Source: UBA1049 sp964522305
GTDB taxonomy: Bacteria > Bacillota > Clostridia > Oscillospirales > CAG-382
Reading direction: 5' to 3'
Assembly: GCA_964522305.1 (NCBI GenBank)
Contig: CAZFVM010000006.1
Coordinates: 1-25,506 of the forward strand
DNA: 25,506 nucleotides
Of this stretch, positions 8,536 to 17,409 are shown piece after piece. Made by a program: the position numbers and the translations under genes. Within the stretch, counting starts at the first letter, position 1. Every line of letters starts with the position of its first letter. The notes beneath the pieces are model-generated. The model worked only from the letters and a program-made list of their open reading frames with translations, did not search any database and had not been told where the DNA came from.

Positions 8536-11500
8536 TTACGCCTGCTCGCTTGGGACTAACCGAAGCTCGAACACAAAGTCTCCTTTTAGTTGATACTCGG
8601 GAAGCAATGCGGGACCGCAGCTGTTGGACCCGATGCCGCTTTGGCGGGTGTCGAGGCACAAAACAGTGTAGTCTGATTCTTCTAACTCGTAGTTGTGGGC
8701 TTTGCTGCCAAGCTCCTCTTGGGTATAGTAGGAGGCGTTGAAACCGAAAGTGTCTTTGCCGTATACCTGCAGGGAACAACTCTCGGAGTCGGAAACCGAC
8801 AGGTATTCACATCCATGGTGACTGCCATTCTCCTGGGGCTTTATATAATCCTCGTGGAGCTCGGGTACCGATGATTTGAAGGTATCGAACCAACAACAAT
8901 GTCTTTTGTCAATATAGCTTTCGTGAGGACCATAGCCGGTGTATATAACTTGGCTCATGGTCTTGGGCAAAAACATACGCAACCCGAACCTCGGCAAAAA
9001 GGGCATGCATGTATCTTGAGCGACATTCAACTTTATATCGATACTTCCGTCAGCTCTAATCTGCCAAAGGGCATCTATCTTCAGAATAGGCTGTAGGTAT
9101 TTGGCCTGCAAAGTAAGCTCGGTCCTTATCTCTATGACATCATCTGTTTGTGTTGTTTGGGTGGTATAGGCGCGACTTAAAGTTCGGTCATAGCCTGCAT
9201 CCCGCCAAGAATGCTTAATGTTTCGGTCGTTGTCGGTGGGGGCACGCCATATATTGTATTCCATGGGTTTCAAAATCAATGGGCGGTTATTATACCCCAT
9301 CTCTTCGAACAACCCGGTCTGCTTGTTATATACATACTTGAAATTATCGCCTTGTATAGCAACCCGGCTTTTATCTTCGGTAACCATGGGGATAGATAAC
9401 GACTCTTGGCTTGGGGAATAAATGTCTTTGTCTGCTGCCCTGCCTAAGATTATCTGCTCAAACCCAAGCAAATGACCTGCCGACAGTAAAGGTGTAGGAT
9501 GCTTTGACCTCATCTCGAAAAGCACAAAGCAATCTGCGTTGTCTTTATAAGGGATATCCAACACTACTTCACTATATTGCCACGGGGAGATATCTAAGAG
9601 GGAGTCTTCTACAGTCGCCTCTTTGATAACCTTGCCGTTGTGGGTCACCTTATATGACAGGGTCAAATAATCCCGAAGGTTGGTAAAGTTGATGCGGCTT
9701 TGCAAGCGATATTTACCGGATTTGGCATCAACACAAGAAATCCTAATTGGGCGCAGGATATTCTTGTATTCCAACAACCCGGTATGAGGACGACGGTCCG
9801 GATAGACTAATCCATCCATGCAAAAATTGCCGTCATGGGGGAACTCTCCAAAATCACCGCCATAGTGATACTTATCTTTTCCCTCCTCGGTTTTGCCCAT
9901 ATAAACAGCGTGGTCGCACCACTCCCATATAAACCCGCCGCACATCCCCTCGTACTTGTCCATAAGCTTAATATATCCCTCTATGTCTCCGGGGCCGTTG
10001 CCCATGGCGTGGGAATACTCGCATAGGAGATATGGTCTTTTGTGCTCTTCTTCTTTATCAAAGTATTCTTCTATCTCGGTGAGGGCAGGATACATGCGGC
10101 TATACAAATCTATGTTGGATATGTCAGGATTACTCCCCGGCACCGCATAAAACTCCCCTTCGTAATGGGTAAGTCGGGTGTCATCGGTGCGCTTAACCCA
10201 CTCCAATGCTTGCTCGAAATTTATACCGTATCCGGATTCGTTACCCATCGACCATACCAGAATAGAAGGACGGTTGCGGTTTTGGATAACCATGCGACGG
10301 ATGCGATCGAGAATTATATCTCCATAAATCGGGTCGGTCGCTAACAGACAATATTTCTCTGAATAACTCATCCCCGGCTTGAACAAGTCGACAACTCCGT
10401 GACACTCGATATCCGCCTCGTCAATTAGATAAAATCCATATTTATCGCACAACTCCGCCATTAACGGCGAGTTTGGATAATGACTGGCACGAACTGCGTT
10501 GATGTTGTGCTCCTTCATTATTCTAAGGTCGGTCATCATCTCTTTAACGGTTACGGCGGGGCCCAAGACAGGGTGACTGTCGTGGCGGTTTACTCCGTTG
10601 AACCGGATAGGGTTTCCGTTGAGATATACTACCCCTTTTGATATATAAACTTTGCGGATACCTACTTTACAGGGTATTGTCTCCCCTTGTGACTCCAACA
10701 GCAGGGTGTATAATGCCGGGTTTTCTGAGTTCCACAGGACCGGGTCCTTGACTTGTATAGAAAACTCGCCTGTATCACAAACCCCCGAAGAAATAGTATT
10801 GCCCTCTGTATCTAATAAAGAGTAGTTAACATCAAGAGGGGTATGTAAAAACTCCAAACTAACCCGGACAGTGGCACGGGTAAAACAATCGCTCAAATCT
10901 GTCCTTACGATAAAGTCCCTTATATGGTTCTGGGGACGGGTCAGAATGTATACATCTCGGAATATACCGGAAGTCCTAAACTTGTCTTGATCCTCAAAAT
11001 AACTGCCTACACACCACTTGACTACCAAAACCGCCAAGGTGTTTTGCCCCACTCTCACATAATCGGTTATGTCGAACTCATGCATGGAATGGGAAACCTG
11101 GCTAAACCCAACGAACTCACCGTTTACCCAAACATAAAAACAAGAATCCACACCTTCGAAATTAAGATAAAAGCGGTTGTTGGTATTGGGTAAATCAAAG
11201 GTGCGGATATAAGCACCGCAGGGGTTCTCATGAGGTACATAGGGCGGGTCGAAGGGAAAAGGATATCTTGTGTTTGTGTATTGATGATTGTCGTATCCGT
11301 GGTTTTGCCAAACCGAGGGGACGAGAATAGAACCGAAGGAATCTTGTTTTCCCGACTCCCAGAAGGGATAGTCAATATCTAAAAAACTATCAAAATAGCG
11401 AAAACTCCAATCGCCGTTTAATAGTTGAAATCTCTCTGAGTTTAGCCTCTCCCCTACTGTTGCTCGGTCAACAGACGAATAGGGTACATAGTATGCCCTG

Positions 11501-11559
11501 TTCGGCATGGTGCCGACATGGAGGTTGTGAGGGTCTTCGTGAAGGTTGTTGATAAGCAT
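8536..11559 (-). CDS. lacZ: Beta-galactosidase, glycoside hydrolase family 2
   Basis: This cytoplasmic enzyme hydrolyses lactose and other beta-galactosides. It has 1007 residues, the full LacZ length with all five domains. The N-terminal sugar-binding domain includes PFPFDPPYVPHENPCGAY, an immunoglobulin-like domain follows, and the TIM barrel includes the NGNPIRFNGVNRHDSHPVLG signature. The acid/base Glu is in GNESGYG (E441) and the nucleophile in CEYSHAMGNG (E514). The C-terminal small-chain domain contains YNIWRAPTDND and TGYGPHESYIDKR. No signal peptide is present. The start has AAGGAG about 7 bases upstream and a clear promoter about 65 bases upstream. It is a single-gene unit with no permease or lac-type regulator beside it. 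With melA in the same window it points to use of mixed alpha- and beta-galactosides. Confidence 0.97.
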   Translation of the reverse strand: MLINNLHEDPHNLHVGTMPNRAYYVPYSSVDRATVGERLNSERFQLLNGDWSFRYFDSFLDIDYPFWESGKQDSFGSILVPSVWQNHGYDNHQYTNTRYPFPFDPPYVPHENPCGAYIRTFDLPNTNNRFYLNFEGVDSCFYVWVNGEFVGFSQVSHSMHEFDITDYVRVGQNTLAVLVVKWCVGSYFEDQDKFRTSGIFRDVYILTRPQNHIRDFIVRTDLSDCFTRATVRVSLEFLHTPLDVNYSLLDTEGNTISSGVCDTGEFSIQVKDPVLWNSENPALYTLLLESQGETIPCKVGIRKVYISKGVVYLNGNPIRFNGVNRHDSHPVLGPAVTVKEMMTDLRIMKEHNINAVRASHYPNSPLMAELCDKYGFYLIDEADIECHGVVDLFKPGMSYSEKYCLLATDPIYGDIILDRIRRMVIQNRNRPSILVWSMGNESGYGINFEQALEWVKRTDDTRLTHYEGEFYAVPGSNPDISNIDLYSRMYPALTEIEEYFDKEEEHKRPYLLCEYSHAMGNGPGDIEGYIKLMDKYEGMCGGFIWEWCDHAVYMGKTEEGKDKYHYGGDFGEFPHDGNFCMDGLVYPDRRPHTGLLEYKNILRPIRISCVDAKSGKYRLQSRINFTNLRDYLTLSYKVTHNGKVIKEATVEDSLLDISPWQYSEVVLDIPYKDNADCFVLFEMRSKHPTPLLSAGHLLGFEQIILGRAADKDIYSPSQESLSIPMVTEDKSRVAIQGDNFKYVYNKQTGLFEEMGYNNRPLILKPMEYNIWRAPTDNDRNIKHSWRDAGYDRTLSRAYTTQTTQTDDVIEIRTELTLQAKYLQPILKIDALWQIRADGSIDIKLNVAQDTCMPFLPRFGLRMFLPKTMSQVIYTGYGPHESYIDKRHCCWFDTFKSSVPELHEDYIKPQENGSHHGCEYLSVSDSESCSLQVYGKDTFGFNASYYTQEELGSKAHNYELEESDYTVLCLDTRQSGIGSNSCGPALLPEYQLKGDFVFELRLVPSEQA

Positions 11560-11627
11560 TTGGGACTCCTTATGTGTTTTTTGTTGTTTGGGTAATTGTT
11601 ATTTACCTCTACAATCACTAATACTTG

Positions 11628-11656
11628 ATTATGACATGAGGTGCCTGTATTGTCAA
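11628..11656 (-). promoter_or_regulatory. Vegetative promoter for lacZ
   Basis: On the - strand, TTGACA (11656-11651) and CATAAT (11633-11628) are 17 bases apart. The predicted start is near 11621, giving a leader of about 60 bases. The -35 box is only four bases from the T run of the upstream terminator. Confidence 0.85.
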
Positions 11657-11660
11657 TTTG

Positions 11661-11701
11661 AAAAAAGCGTACTGCAATACAACAAGGTTGTATGTAGTAC
11701 G
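11661..11701 (-). terminator. Terminator of the GyrI-GNAT-HAD unit
   Basis: A long imperfect inverted repeat (GCGTACTGCAATACAAC at 11667-11683 with GTTGTATGTAGTACG at 11687-11701) is followed on the - strand by six Ts (11666-11661). It lies 45 bases after the HAD gene stop and directly before the lacZ promoter. Confidence 0.85.
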
Positions 11702-11745
11702 ATTTTGGATTAGATACAGCATGTTTTCGATTATGCTACTACTTT

Positions 11746-12582
11746 TTACTTCGGTTTTAGCACATTATTTTCAAGCCATTTTGCGACGCCATCGGCTCTG
11801 TTTGAGCCTATGACGGCGTTTGCACGTTCTTTTAATGCGGGTTTTGCGTTCTCGACCGCATAACCCTCGTCGCAGGCTTTGAAAAGCGATATATCGTTGA
11901 GATTGTCACCAAAACCGACAACCTTAGAAAATCCGTATTCTCTACGCAAAAATTCGACTCCCTTACCCTTTGATGCCCGTGCGTCAAATGCTTCTAAATA
12001 CCAAATGTTATCATCACGGGTGTTGTGGTACCTTTGCAGACACAGCCCCTCTATACCACTTAAACCCTCGTACAAGCGAGACGTGTTTTCTCTTGAATCA
12101 ATAAAAGAAAAATAAATTGAATCTCCTATAGCTTGGTTGTAGTCTTCGATTTGGGTAAACTTCTTATCAAACAGGCGAATGCGTCTTTGGATAAAGTCGT
12201 TGAGGTAGGCATTTCTGCTTTTTTTATAATATGTGTTTAGTTGCTCACCGTCAAGGGTGTACATGAGTCCGTTGATGCTTAACTCTTTCATTACTGATAC
12301 TACTTGTTTGGCTTTGGTTTTTGATGGTACTACCTTGTGTTTGTACTCTTTTGTTTCTGTTTCATAAATCAAAACCCCATTCATCAGAACAATCGGGACA
12401 GAGAGCGGTATATCGTCAAGCAATGCGGGGGCAGTCTCGGTGGTTCTTGCCGTGGCGACAGAAAAATGAAAACCTTGGTCGTGCATAAGGCGGAGTGTTG
12501 CCGTGGTATAAGGCGACACCACCGAGTTTTCGTTTAGTAATGTACCATCCAAGTCGGCAATATATAATGTTTTATCTATCAA
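11746..12582 (-). CDS. Cof-type HAD family sugar-phosphatase
   Basis: This cytoplasmic haloacid dehalogenase-type phosphatase has 278 residues, normal for the Cof/YidA group with a C2 cap. Motif I is DLDGTLL with nucleophile D10 and acid/base D12. The motif III lysine is in ASKGKGVEFL (about K205), and motif IV is GFGDNLNDISLF (D225 and D230). The cap lies between about 85 and 190. Substrates of this group are usually sugar phosphates or flavin phosphates and cannot be predicted here. The start is a TTG at 12582: its TTGA overlaps the TGA of the upstream acetyltransferase gene, and AAAGGA sits about 7 bases before it, so translation is probably coupled. A terminator closes the unit downstream. 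Confidence 0.92.
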   Translation of the reverse strand: MIDKTLYIADLDGTLLNENSVVSPYTTATLRLMHDQGFHFSVATARTTETAPALLDDIPLSVPIVLMNGVLIYETETKEYKHKVVPSKTKAKQVVSVMKELSINGLMYTLDGEQLNTYYKKSRNAYLNDFIQRRIRLFDKKFTQIEDYNQAIGDSIYFSFIDSRENTSRLYEGLSGIEGLCLQRYHNTRDDNIWYLEAFDARASKGKGVEFLRREYGFSKVVGFGDNLNDISLFKACDEGYAVENAKPALKERANAVIGSNRADGVAKWLENNVLKPK

Positions 12583-13178
12583 TTTAATTCCTTTCGCATG
12601 ACCACTATATCATCACAATCGGCTATTTCTGTAAATTTAAGTTTTTTGTACATATTTGCAGGCCCCATAAAATCATGGAACACACAGACAAATTCCTTCT
12701 TGGGATAGGCTTCTACATAATCAAAACCGTCTTTTTTTGCATCTGTGCAAACACGCTCCAATAGCTTGGTTGCGATACCTTTTCTTTGCATATCAGGAGC
12801 GATTACAAAGCAAAATACCGATTTTGTTTTGCTGTTCGGCGGGTCTTCAATGGCATTTACCGATTGCATAAAATGCTCCCAACTAAAAGAGTGCAGGCAG
12901 TCCGATTTTGTGTTGGCATTACACCATCCTACAATTTTGCCATCAGAATATGCTAAATAGCCCTGCAAAAAACCTTTTTTTACATACCGCTTGGCTATCT
13001 CTCTGCGTCCCTTCGCCGTAGTCCCATCTTCTTCTATTTCTGTATTGTGATCGGTGGATGCCCAGCACACACAGTAGCATTTGTGCTCATCAATACTATC
13101 CCAATGAGGTGTTTCGTCAAAGAAACGGACATAGTCCTCCGCCATATCCGGTGTTAGCTTTTTGATTTCAATGTTCAT
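12579..13178 (-). CDS. GNAT family N-acetyltransferase
   Basis: This 199-residue protein has the acetyl-CoA binding core of GNAT enzymes. VFCFVIAPDMQRKGIATKLL (121-140) is beta4 plus the Q/RxxGxA loop that holds the CoA pyrophosphate, followed by the helix and a GFDYVEAYP strand. The C-terminal NMYKKLKFTEI segment is the usual GNAT yyklGF motif. The N-terminal half contains a Cys/Trp-rich patch (EHKCYCVCWAST). This version is common in clostridia, where its acceptor is unknown. AGAGG lies about 7 bases before the ATG at 13178. The gene overlaps the HAD gene by four bases and follows a broken DUF3795 remnant by 36 bases. Confidence 0.9.
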   Translation of the reverse strand: MNIEIKKLTPDMAEDYVRFFDETPHWDSIDEHKCYCVCWASTDHNTEIEEDGTTAKGRREIAKRYVKKGFLQGYLAYSDGKIVGWCNANTKSDCLHSFSWEHFMQSVNAIEDPPNSKTKSVFCFVIAPDMQRKGIATKLLERVCTDAKKDGFDYVEAYPKKEFVCVFHDFMGPANMYKKLKFTEIADCDDIVVMRKELN

Positions 13179-13214
13179 TTTCTGCCTCTTTCCATGATGT
13201 ATAAAAATTCGTCT

Positions 13215-13298
13215 TTAAAAAATGTTGTTTTCTATCTTTTTGCACCCAACACAACACTCACTGCAAGCGATAATTTTTGAGAAGTCGATGGGTTTCAT
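13215..13298 (-). pseudogene. N-terminal remnant of a DUF3795 cysteine-rich protein
   Basis: A 27-codon reading frame starts at an ATG with GGAAGG 6 bases upstream. It encodes MKPIDFSKIIACSECCVGCK and then seven more residues before a TAA. The beginning matches my memory of the start of clostridial DUF3795 proteins, which continue for about 100 residues with more Cys clusters, whereas this one stops after the first Cys group. It lies 16 bases after the GyrI-like gene stop and before the GNAT gene. I infer a truncated gene; the intact start signals mean a short Cys-rich peptide could still be made. Confidence 0.5.
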
Positions 13299-13314
13299 AC
13301 AACACCTTCCAATA

Positions 13315-13869
13315 CTATTCCAAATAAAAGCCATAATCTAAAATGACATTGCCCTTATCATCGGGTGTTGTAAAACGCGGGCAAGTGTAGTTCTCGAAAA
13401 ACACAATCAATCTTTGTCCTCCCGCGTTTTGATTGAGAGCATCCCAACCGTTATCACACAGTTTTTGATACGCTGCCGAATGCGGCTCGCTGCCATAAAT
13501 CTCGCCGTTTTTGTCGCTGCCGTAAATCCACGAAATCCCAACATCGCTTTCGGGCAAATCCAAATAGTCAAAACCATCCGGTACAGGCGTTTTGGGCGGA
13601 AAGAAAATCCCTATCCAATAAGCAAATCCGTTTTCCCCCGGCGGATGGTATTGGTGGTCGGCGCGAAATGTCATAAGTCCGAGATAGCCATATTCACCCT
13701 CCATAGGCTTTGCGTGTTTTTCGAGCTCCGAAAACCAGTCTTTTTGATGCCACTCGCTCCAATGAGCCCCAAAGGAACCGCCTACTCGGTCATTGTCTGT
13801 ATAGCGCTTGCCGATAAGCCGCATCGCCGGATATCGCTCTTTGTAAGTCTTGATAATTTCAAAAGCCAT
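13315..13869 (-). CDS. GyrI-like / AraC effector-binding domain protein
   Basis: This is a single-domain soluble protein of 184 residues. It opens with a strand-rich segment (FEIIKTYKERYPAMRLIGKRY), followed by FGAHWSEWHQKDWFSELE, a central GYLGLMTFRAD strand, and a Gly/Tyr-rich C-terminus ending DYGFYLE. The layout resembles the GyrI-like small-molecule-binding fold found alone or at the end of AraC and MerR regulators, and clostridial stand-alone members start in a very similar way. There is no DNA-binding domain. Its ligand is unknown. AAGGAG lies 6 bases before the ATG, and a separate promoter is visible just upstream, so it need not depend on dinB transcription. The family call rests on resemblance rather than on catalytic residues. 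Confidence 0.6.
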   Translation of the reverse strand: MAFEIIKTYKERYPAMRLIGKRYTDNDRVGGSFGAHWSEWHQKDWFSELEKHAKPMEGEYGYLGLMTFRADHQYHPPGENGFAYWIGIFFPPKTPVPDGFDYLDLPESDVGISWIYGSDKNGEIYGSEPHSAAYQKLCDNGWDALNQNAGGQRLIVFFENYTCPRFTTPDDKGNVILDYGFYLE

Positions 13870-13885
13870 GATGTTATGCTCCTTA

Positions 13886-13914
13886 ATCTAATTTTTTGTA
13901 TCAAATTTTGTCAA
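13886..13914 (-). promoter_or_regulatory. Vegetative promoter for the GyrI-GNAT-HAD unit
   Basis: On the - strand TTGACA (13914-13909) and TTAGAT (13891-13886) are 17 bases apart, in the 69-base gap between the dinB stop and the GyrI-like start. No terminator hairpin is visible in this gap, so read-through from dinB is also possible. Confidence 0.65.
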
Positions 13915-13938
13915 ATACAGTTTGTTTTGTTCTGCTTT

Positions 13939-15111
13939 TTATTCGTCCTTGAAGCGATTTTCTGCAACCATCTCGCTGCCGGACTTCATAACATCGAGTC
14001 CGTACTTTTTTTGCAGGTTGATTGTTATTTCGTCGAGCACCTCGGACTTCTTGATTTCTGTCGGGTCGTCAAAAAGAGACAACTGCTTCTCTGCCGTATC
14101 GGTAAACCCGCTGAGACTGATACCGATAAGTCTTATTTGACGGCGCTCTATTTTGCTTAAAAGAGCGGCAACGGTACCGAAAATATCGTCTGCTTTGTTT
14201 GTTGCCTCTCCGGTCTTGGACCGCGAAATCTTTTGCATATCTTTGAAGGTTATTTTGAGAGTTATTGTCTTTATATAGGAGCTTTCGAGCCTTATTTGAA
14301 AACTGAGCTCCCGAGCTATCAGCCGTAAAATGTCGAGCAGATACTCGCGGTCTGATATATCTTGCTGAAAGGTTATTTCTTTGCCGAGGGACTTCGACTT
14401 TGACGGGGTAGAAACACGGCGGTTATCGATACCTTTTGCCAAGTCAATTATATGCTGCCCCTGCCCTCCCAAAGCTTGTATTACTTTGTCTTGGTTGTTA
14501 TAAATATCGCGAACGGTACTGATACCATATCTATTCAGCTGTGCCTGGGTCTGGGGACCGACACCATAAATCACCCGCACACTTCTGTCGATAATAAGCT
14601 CTTGCAGTGCCTTTGGGCTTAGGATTTGGAAAAACCCGTTGGGCTTATTTTCTTCGCTTGCAAGTTTTGCCGACATCATTGAATACCCAATGCCTACAGA
14701 GCAGGTGAGCCCTGTCTCTTCTTTGACTCGACGCTTGATATCCAAGCCTATGTCTTTTGCACTGCCAAAAAGGCGCAGAGAACCCGTTACATCCAAAAAA
14801 CCTTCGTCGAGGGAAATATACTCGACCAAATCGGTATAAGAATCCCAGATTTTGTGTATTTGTCGGGATGCTTCTATATATTTTTCGCCGTTTGGGTGCA
14901 TATAGATACCCCGGGGGCAAAGGCGGTATGCCTCTTTGATGCTCATTGCAGACCGAACACCAAATTTGCGCGCTTCATAACTGCAGGTAGAAACCACTCC
15001 CCGCTCGTGGGGTAAAGAGCCTATTATAAGAGGCTTCCCCGCAAGAGTCGGATTGTCGCGGATTTCTACTGCAGCAAAGAACATATCCATATCGACATGT
15101 ATAATCTGCAT
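13939..15111 (-). CDS. dinB: DNA polymerase IV (Y-family translesion polymerase)
   Basis: This error-prone polymerase copies past damaged bases. It has 390 residues. The palm begins HVDMDMFFAAVE with metal ligand D7 and steric gate F12; the second catalytic pair is in ISLDEGFLDVTG (D102, E103). The FGVRSAMSIKEAYRLCP finger segment is typical of DinB. Helix-hairpin-helix elements near GVGPQTQAQLNRYGI precede the little-finger domain. QLSLF at 343-347 is a consensus beta-clamp binding motif, although about 43 residues follow it, so the clamp motif is internal rather than terminal. AAGGA lies about 12 bases before the ATG. It is the last gene of a close-packed - strand run whose first gene is an S24 repressor, with 52 bases separating it from the helicase gene, which suggests damage-regulated expression. 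A second, different Y-family polymerase is encoded 6 kb upstream in the same run. Confidence 0.96.
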   Translation of the reverse strand: MQIIHVDMDMFFAAVEIRDNPTLAGKPLIIGSLPHERGVVSTCSYEARKFGVRSAMSIKEAYRLCPRGIYMHPNGEKYIEASRQIHKIWDSYTDLVEYISLDEGFLDVTGSLRLFGSAKDIGLDIKRRVKEETGLTCSVGIGYSMMSAKLASEENKPNGFFQILSPKALQELIIDRSVRVIYGVGPQTQAQLNRYGISTVRDIYNNQDKVIQALGGQGQHIIDLAKGIDNRRVSTPSKSKSLGKEITFQQDISDREYLLDILRLIARELSFQIRLESSYIKTITLKITFKDMQKISRSKTGEATNKADDIFGTVAALLSKIERRQIRLIGISLSGFTDTAEKQLSLFDDPTEIKKSEVLDEITINLQKKYGLDVMKSGSEMVAENRFKDE

Positions 15112-15163
15112 CTTTGTAGTGTTCCTTTGTTATGATAAAGCTTGCGGCAGGTAAAGCCGGTAA

Positions 15164-17368
15164 TCAAAACTCAATAATGTCTTGCCGGAGTCCCTCGAAA
15201 TCGAGATAGTCCTCGATAAATTGCTTACGCAGTAACGAAAGGGGTATAAACTCATTGTACTTGCCGTCTATTTGGACTTTGTCGGGTAGTGGCAGGTCAT
15301 ATAAATCGAGGTCGCTTTGTAAAATATCATGGACAATATCCTCCAGCTCTTCTTTTGAACCGTCGAATATAACCTCGAGGTATACGCAGGTAATCCATGG
15401 CAACTTGCTCTTTATCTTCCTGTGACGCAGAGCATAGTTGAGAGTTATCAGTTGTCTTGTACCTACCCATGGGAAAATCGCATATTTTCTATCGGATAAG
15501 GGCGTAACTAAGTTATCGAGAATCCCGCTGTTGGTTGCTATATATTGAATCTCGGACAAACGCTCTTGACAGCGGGTGCTAAGGTACGGATATGAGCCGG
15601 CATCTTTGAGAATACTGCGTATTTTGCGGACAAGAATGGTGTGCAACTCGGCATTGAAATCAACGTTCCAATCCACTACCGAGATTCCCGGAACACGCTT
15701 TACAAAAATAACCTTGGACTTTTGGTTGACATCCACTGTCTCCCAAGCCAGACCCGCAAGGGCGAATCTTACCCCTACGGGATAAACCTTGTCTACCGTG
15801 CCGATGGTGCGGTTCTCGTCTTTTACCAATAGATACTCGGGGGCTATAAAGACGGTGAGGAACTTATGGCTATTTATCTGTCTTTCCCCTTCTCGCCCTA
15901 TGAGTAGACCTCCATGCTCGCTGCGCTGAAGTTGATCGATATCGATGAGATGGGACAATAACACTTTGTAGTCTTCTTGGGTAATATGCGCAAAGCACCC
16001 TAAGGACAAGACAGCTGAGGCAAGGGCTGCGGGAGACATCTCGCCGTTACTCTTGAGAATGCTCATGGTCTGGTGATATAAGAGGTTGTAAGCATGAAAC
16101 TGTGGGGGTATGGGCTCTATCCAGCGGTCTTTGAGATATAGCTCTACTATCGCGATTGTTCTGATAAACTCCCAGTTTATCGGGCCTAAAATATCTGCGG
16201 AATTGACCCGAATACTCTCTACAAAGGTGAATAATAACTGGGGGATTTGACCTCTGCGGCCGGACCGCCCGAGCCTCTGGGCAAAGGACGACACATTGAG
16301 AGGTGCACCGACCTGTACCGCTTGGTCGAGGGAGCCGATATCTATCCCGAGCTCGAGGGTTACGGTAGCTCCGGTTACGATTTTTTCGTCTGCCGACTTC
16401 ATTTCGTCCTCGGTGCTTTCCCTAATCAGCGCCGATACGTTCCCGTGGTGTACCCGATATACATCAGGGGCCTTGTTCTTTAGTGCAATCTCTCGCAGAT
16501 GCGCCATCACGAACTCGGTCTCTTCCCTGCTGTTTGTAAATATTATAGTCTTTTTGTCAAGGGTTTGGCGGAACAAATACTCATAATGCTCCCGATCACC
16601 GATATCCCCGGTGGTTACTCCGACAACATTTCCGCTCCCGTCCCTCTCTACCAAGTCCCGATCTTCTGCATAGTTGACAAAGCGCTCTATATGTAATCGC
16701 ACCTTTTTCTTCCCTTCGTCTACGATGGGGGCAGCACAACTGCGTCCGGTACCGGTGTTGAGCCAGTTTTGGGCTAAGCTCACATCCCCCAAAGTAGCGG
16801 ATAACCCGATACGGCGGGGGTTGACCCCTGTCAGCGCCTTTAGACGCTCGAGAACGCATAAAAGCTGCAGCCCTCGGACATCCCGCATAAAGTAATGCAC
16901 CTCATCTATTATAATAAAGCGCAGGTCGGAAAACATGGAAAGACATGCTCCGCGTTTGTTGGTTATGAGGCTTTCTAAAGACTCGGGGGTTATTTGTATA
17001 AGCCCCTCGGGGTTCTTGATAAGCTTGTTCTTTTGGGTCTGAGAAGCGTCGCCGTGCCACTTGGTGACAGGTATGTTGGAATCAAGCAGTATTTGCTCGA
17101 GGCGCTTGAACTGGTCGTTTATCAACGCTTTTAGAGGGGAAATATACATGACCCCTACGGAGTGGGAGGGGTTGTTGTAAAGCTCGGTCAAAACAGGTAA
17201 AAAAGCTGCCTCTGTCTTGCCCGAAGCGGTACCGGAGGAAAGCAAGAGGTTGTCATCGCTGTCAAAAATGACTTCGCAGGCGGCGACTTGGTTGCCCCGC
17301 AACTCTTCCCATTTGTTTTGGTATATAAACTCTTGAATGAAGGGCGCTAACCGATTAAAAACATCCAT
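15164..17368 (-). CDS. Lhr-like DEVH superfamily 2 helicase
   Basis: This is a 734-residue superfamily 2 ATPase/helicase. Motif I is SGTASGKT (45-52), motif Ia ISPLKALINDQ, motif II DEVH (155-158), and motif III GLSATLGD (SAT 190-192). A second RecA domain has IIFTNSREETE and motif VI QRLGRSGRRGQ (364-374). About 350 further residues, with no nuclease motif that I recognise, complete the chain. It resembles Lhr-type helicases, including the one called BrxHII in BREX loci, but is much shorter than full Lhr. It lies directly downstream of a BrxD-like ATPase gene (41 bases), after a TerB-domain gene, and these three are likely functional partners on DNA. AGAGG lies about 7 bases before the ATG. 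It could take part in repair, replication restart or defence against foreign DNA. Confidence 0.9.
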   Translation of the reverse strand: MDVFNRLAPFIQEFIYQNKWEELRGNQVAACEVIFDSDDNLLLSSGTASGKTEAAFLPVLTELYNNPSHSVGVMYISPLKALINDQFKRLEQILLDSNIPVTKWHGDASQTQKNKLIKNPEGLIQITPESLESLITNKRGACLSMFSDLRFIIIDEVHYFMRDVRGLQLLCVLERLKALTGVNPRRIGLSATLGDVSLAQNWLNTGTGRSCAAPIVDEGKKKVRLHIERFVNYAEDRDLVERDGSGNVVGVTTGDIGDREHYEYLFRQTLDKKTIIFTNSREETEFVMAHLREIALKNKAPDVYRVHHGNVSALIRESTEDEMKSADEKIVTGATVTLELGIDIGSLDQAVQVGAPLNVSSFAQRLGRSGRRGQIPQLLFTFVESIRVNSADILGPINWEFIRTIAIVELYLKDRWIEPIPPQFHAYNLLYHQTMSILKSNGEMSPAALASAVLSLGCFAHITQEDYKVLLSHLIDIDQLQRSEHGGLLIGREGERQINSHKFLTVFIAPEYLLVKDENRTIGTVDKVYPVGVRFALAGLAWETVDVNQKSKVIFVKRVPGISVVDWNVDFNAELHTILVRKIRSILKDAGSYPYLSTRCQERLSEIQYIATNSGILDNLVTPLSDRKYAIFPWVGTRQLITLNYALRHRKIKSKLPWITCVYLEVIFDGSKEELEDIVHDILQSDLDLYDLPLPDKVQIDGKYNEFIPLSLLRKQFIEDYLDFEGLRQDIIEF

Positions 17369-17409
17369 ATATAACCTCTCTTTGTTGCTTGCTCTATATC
17401 ATTACTGAT

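Noticed and set aside
13414..14160. A 248-codon frame on the + strand opposite GyrI-like and dinB genes
   Set aside because: It spans the ends of two well-supported genes on the other strand and has no family resemblance or ribosome binding site; it is a shadow frame.
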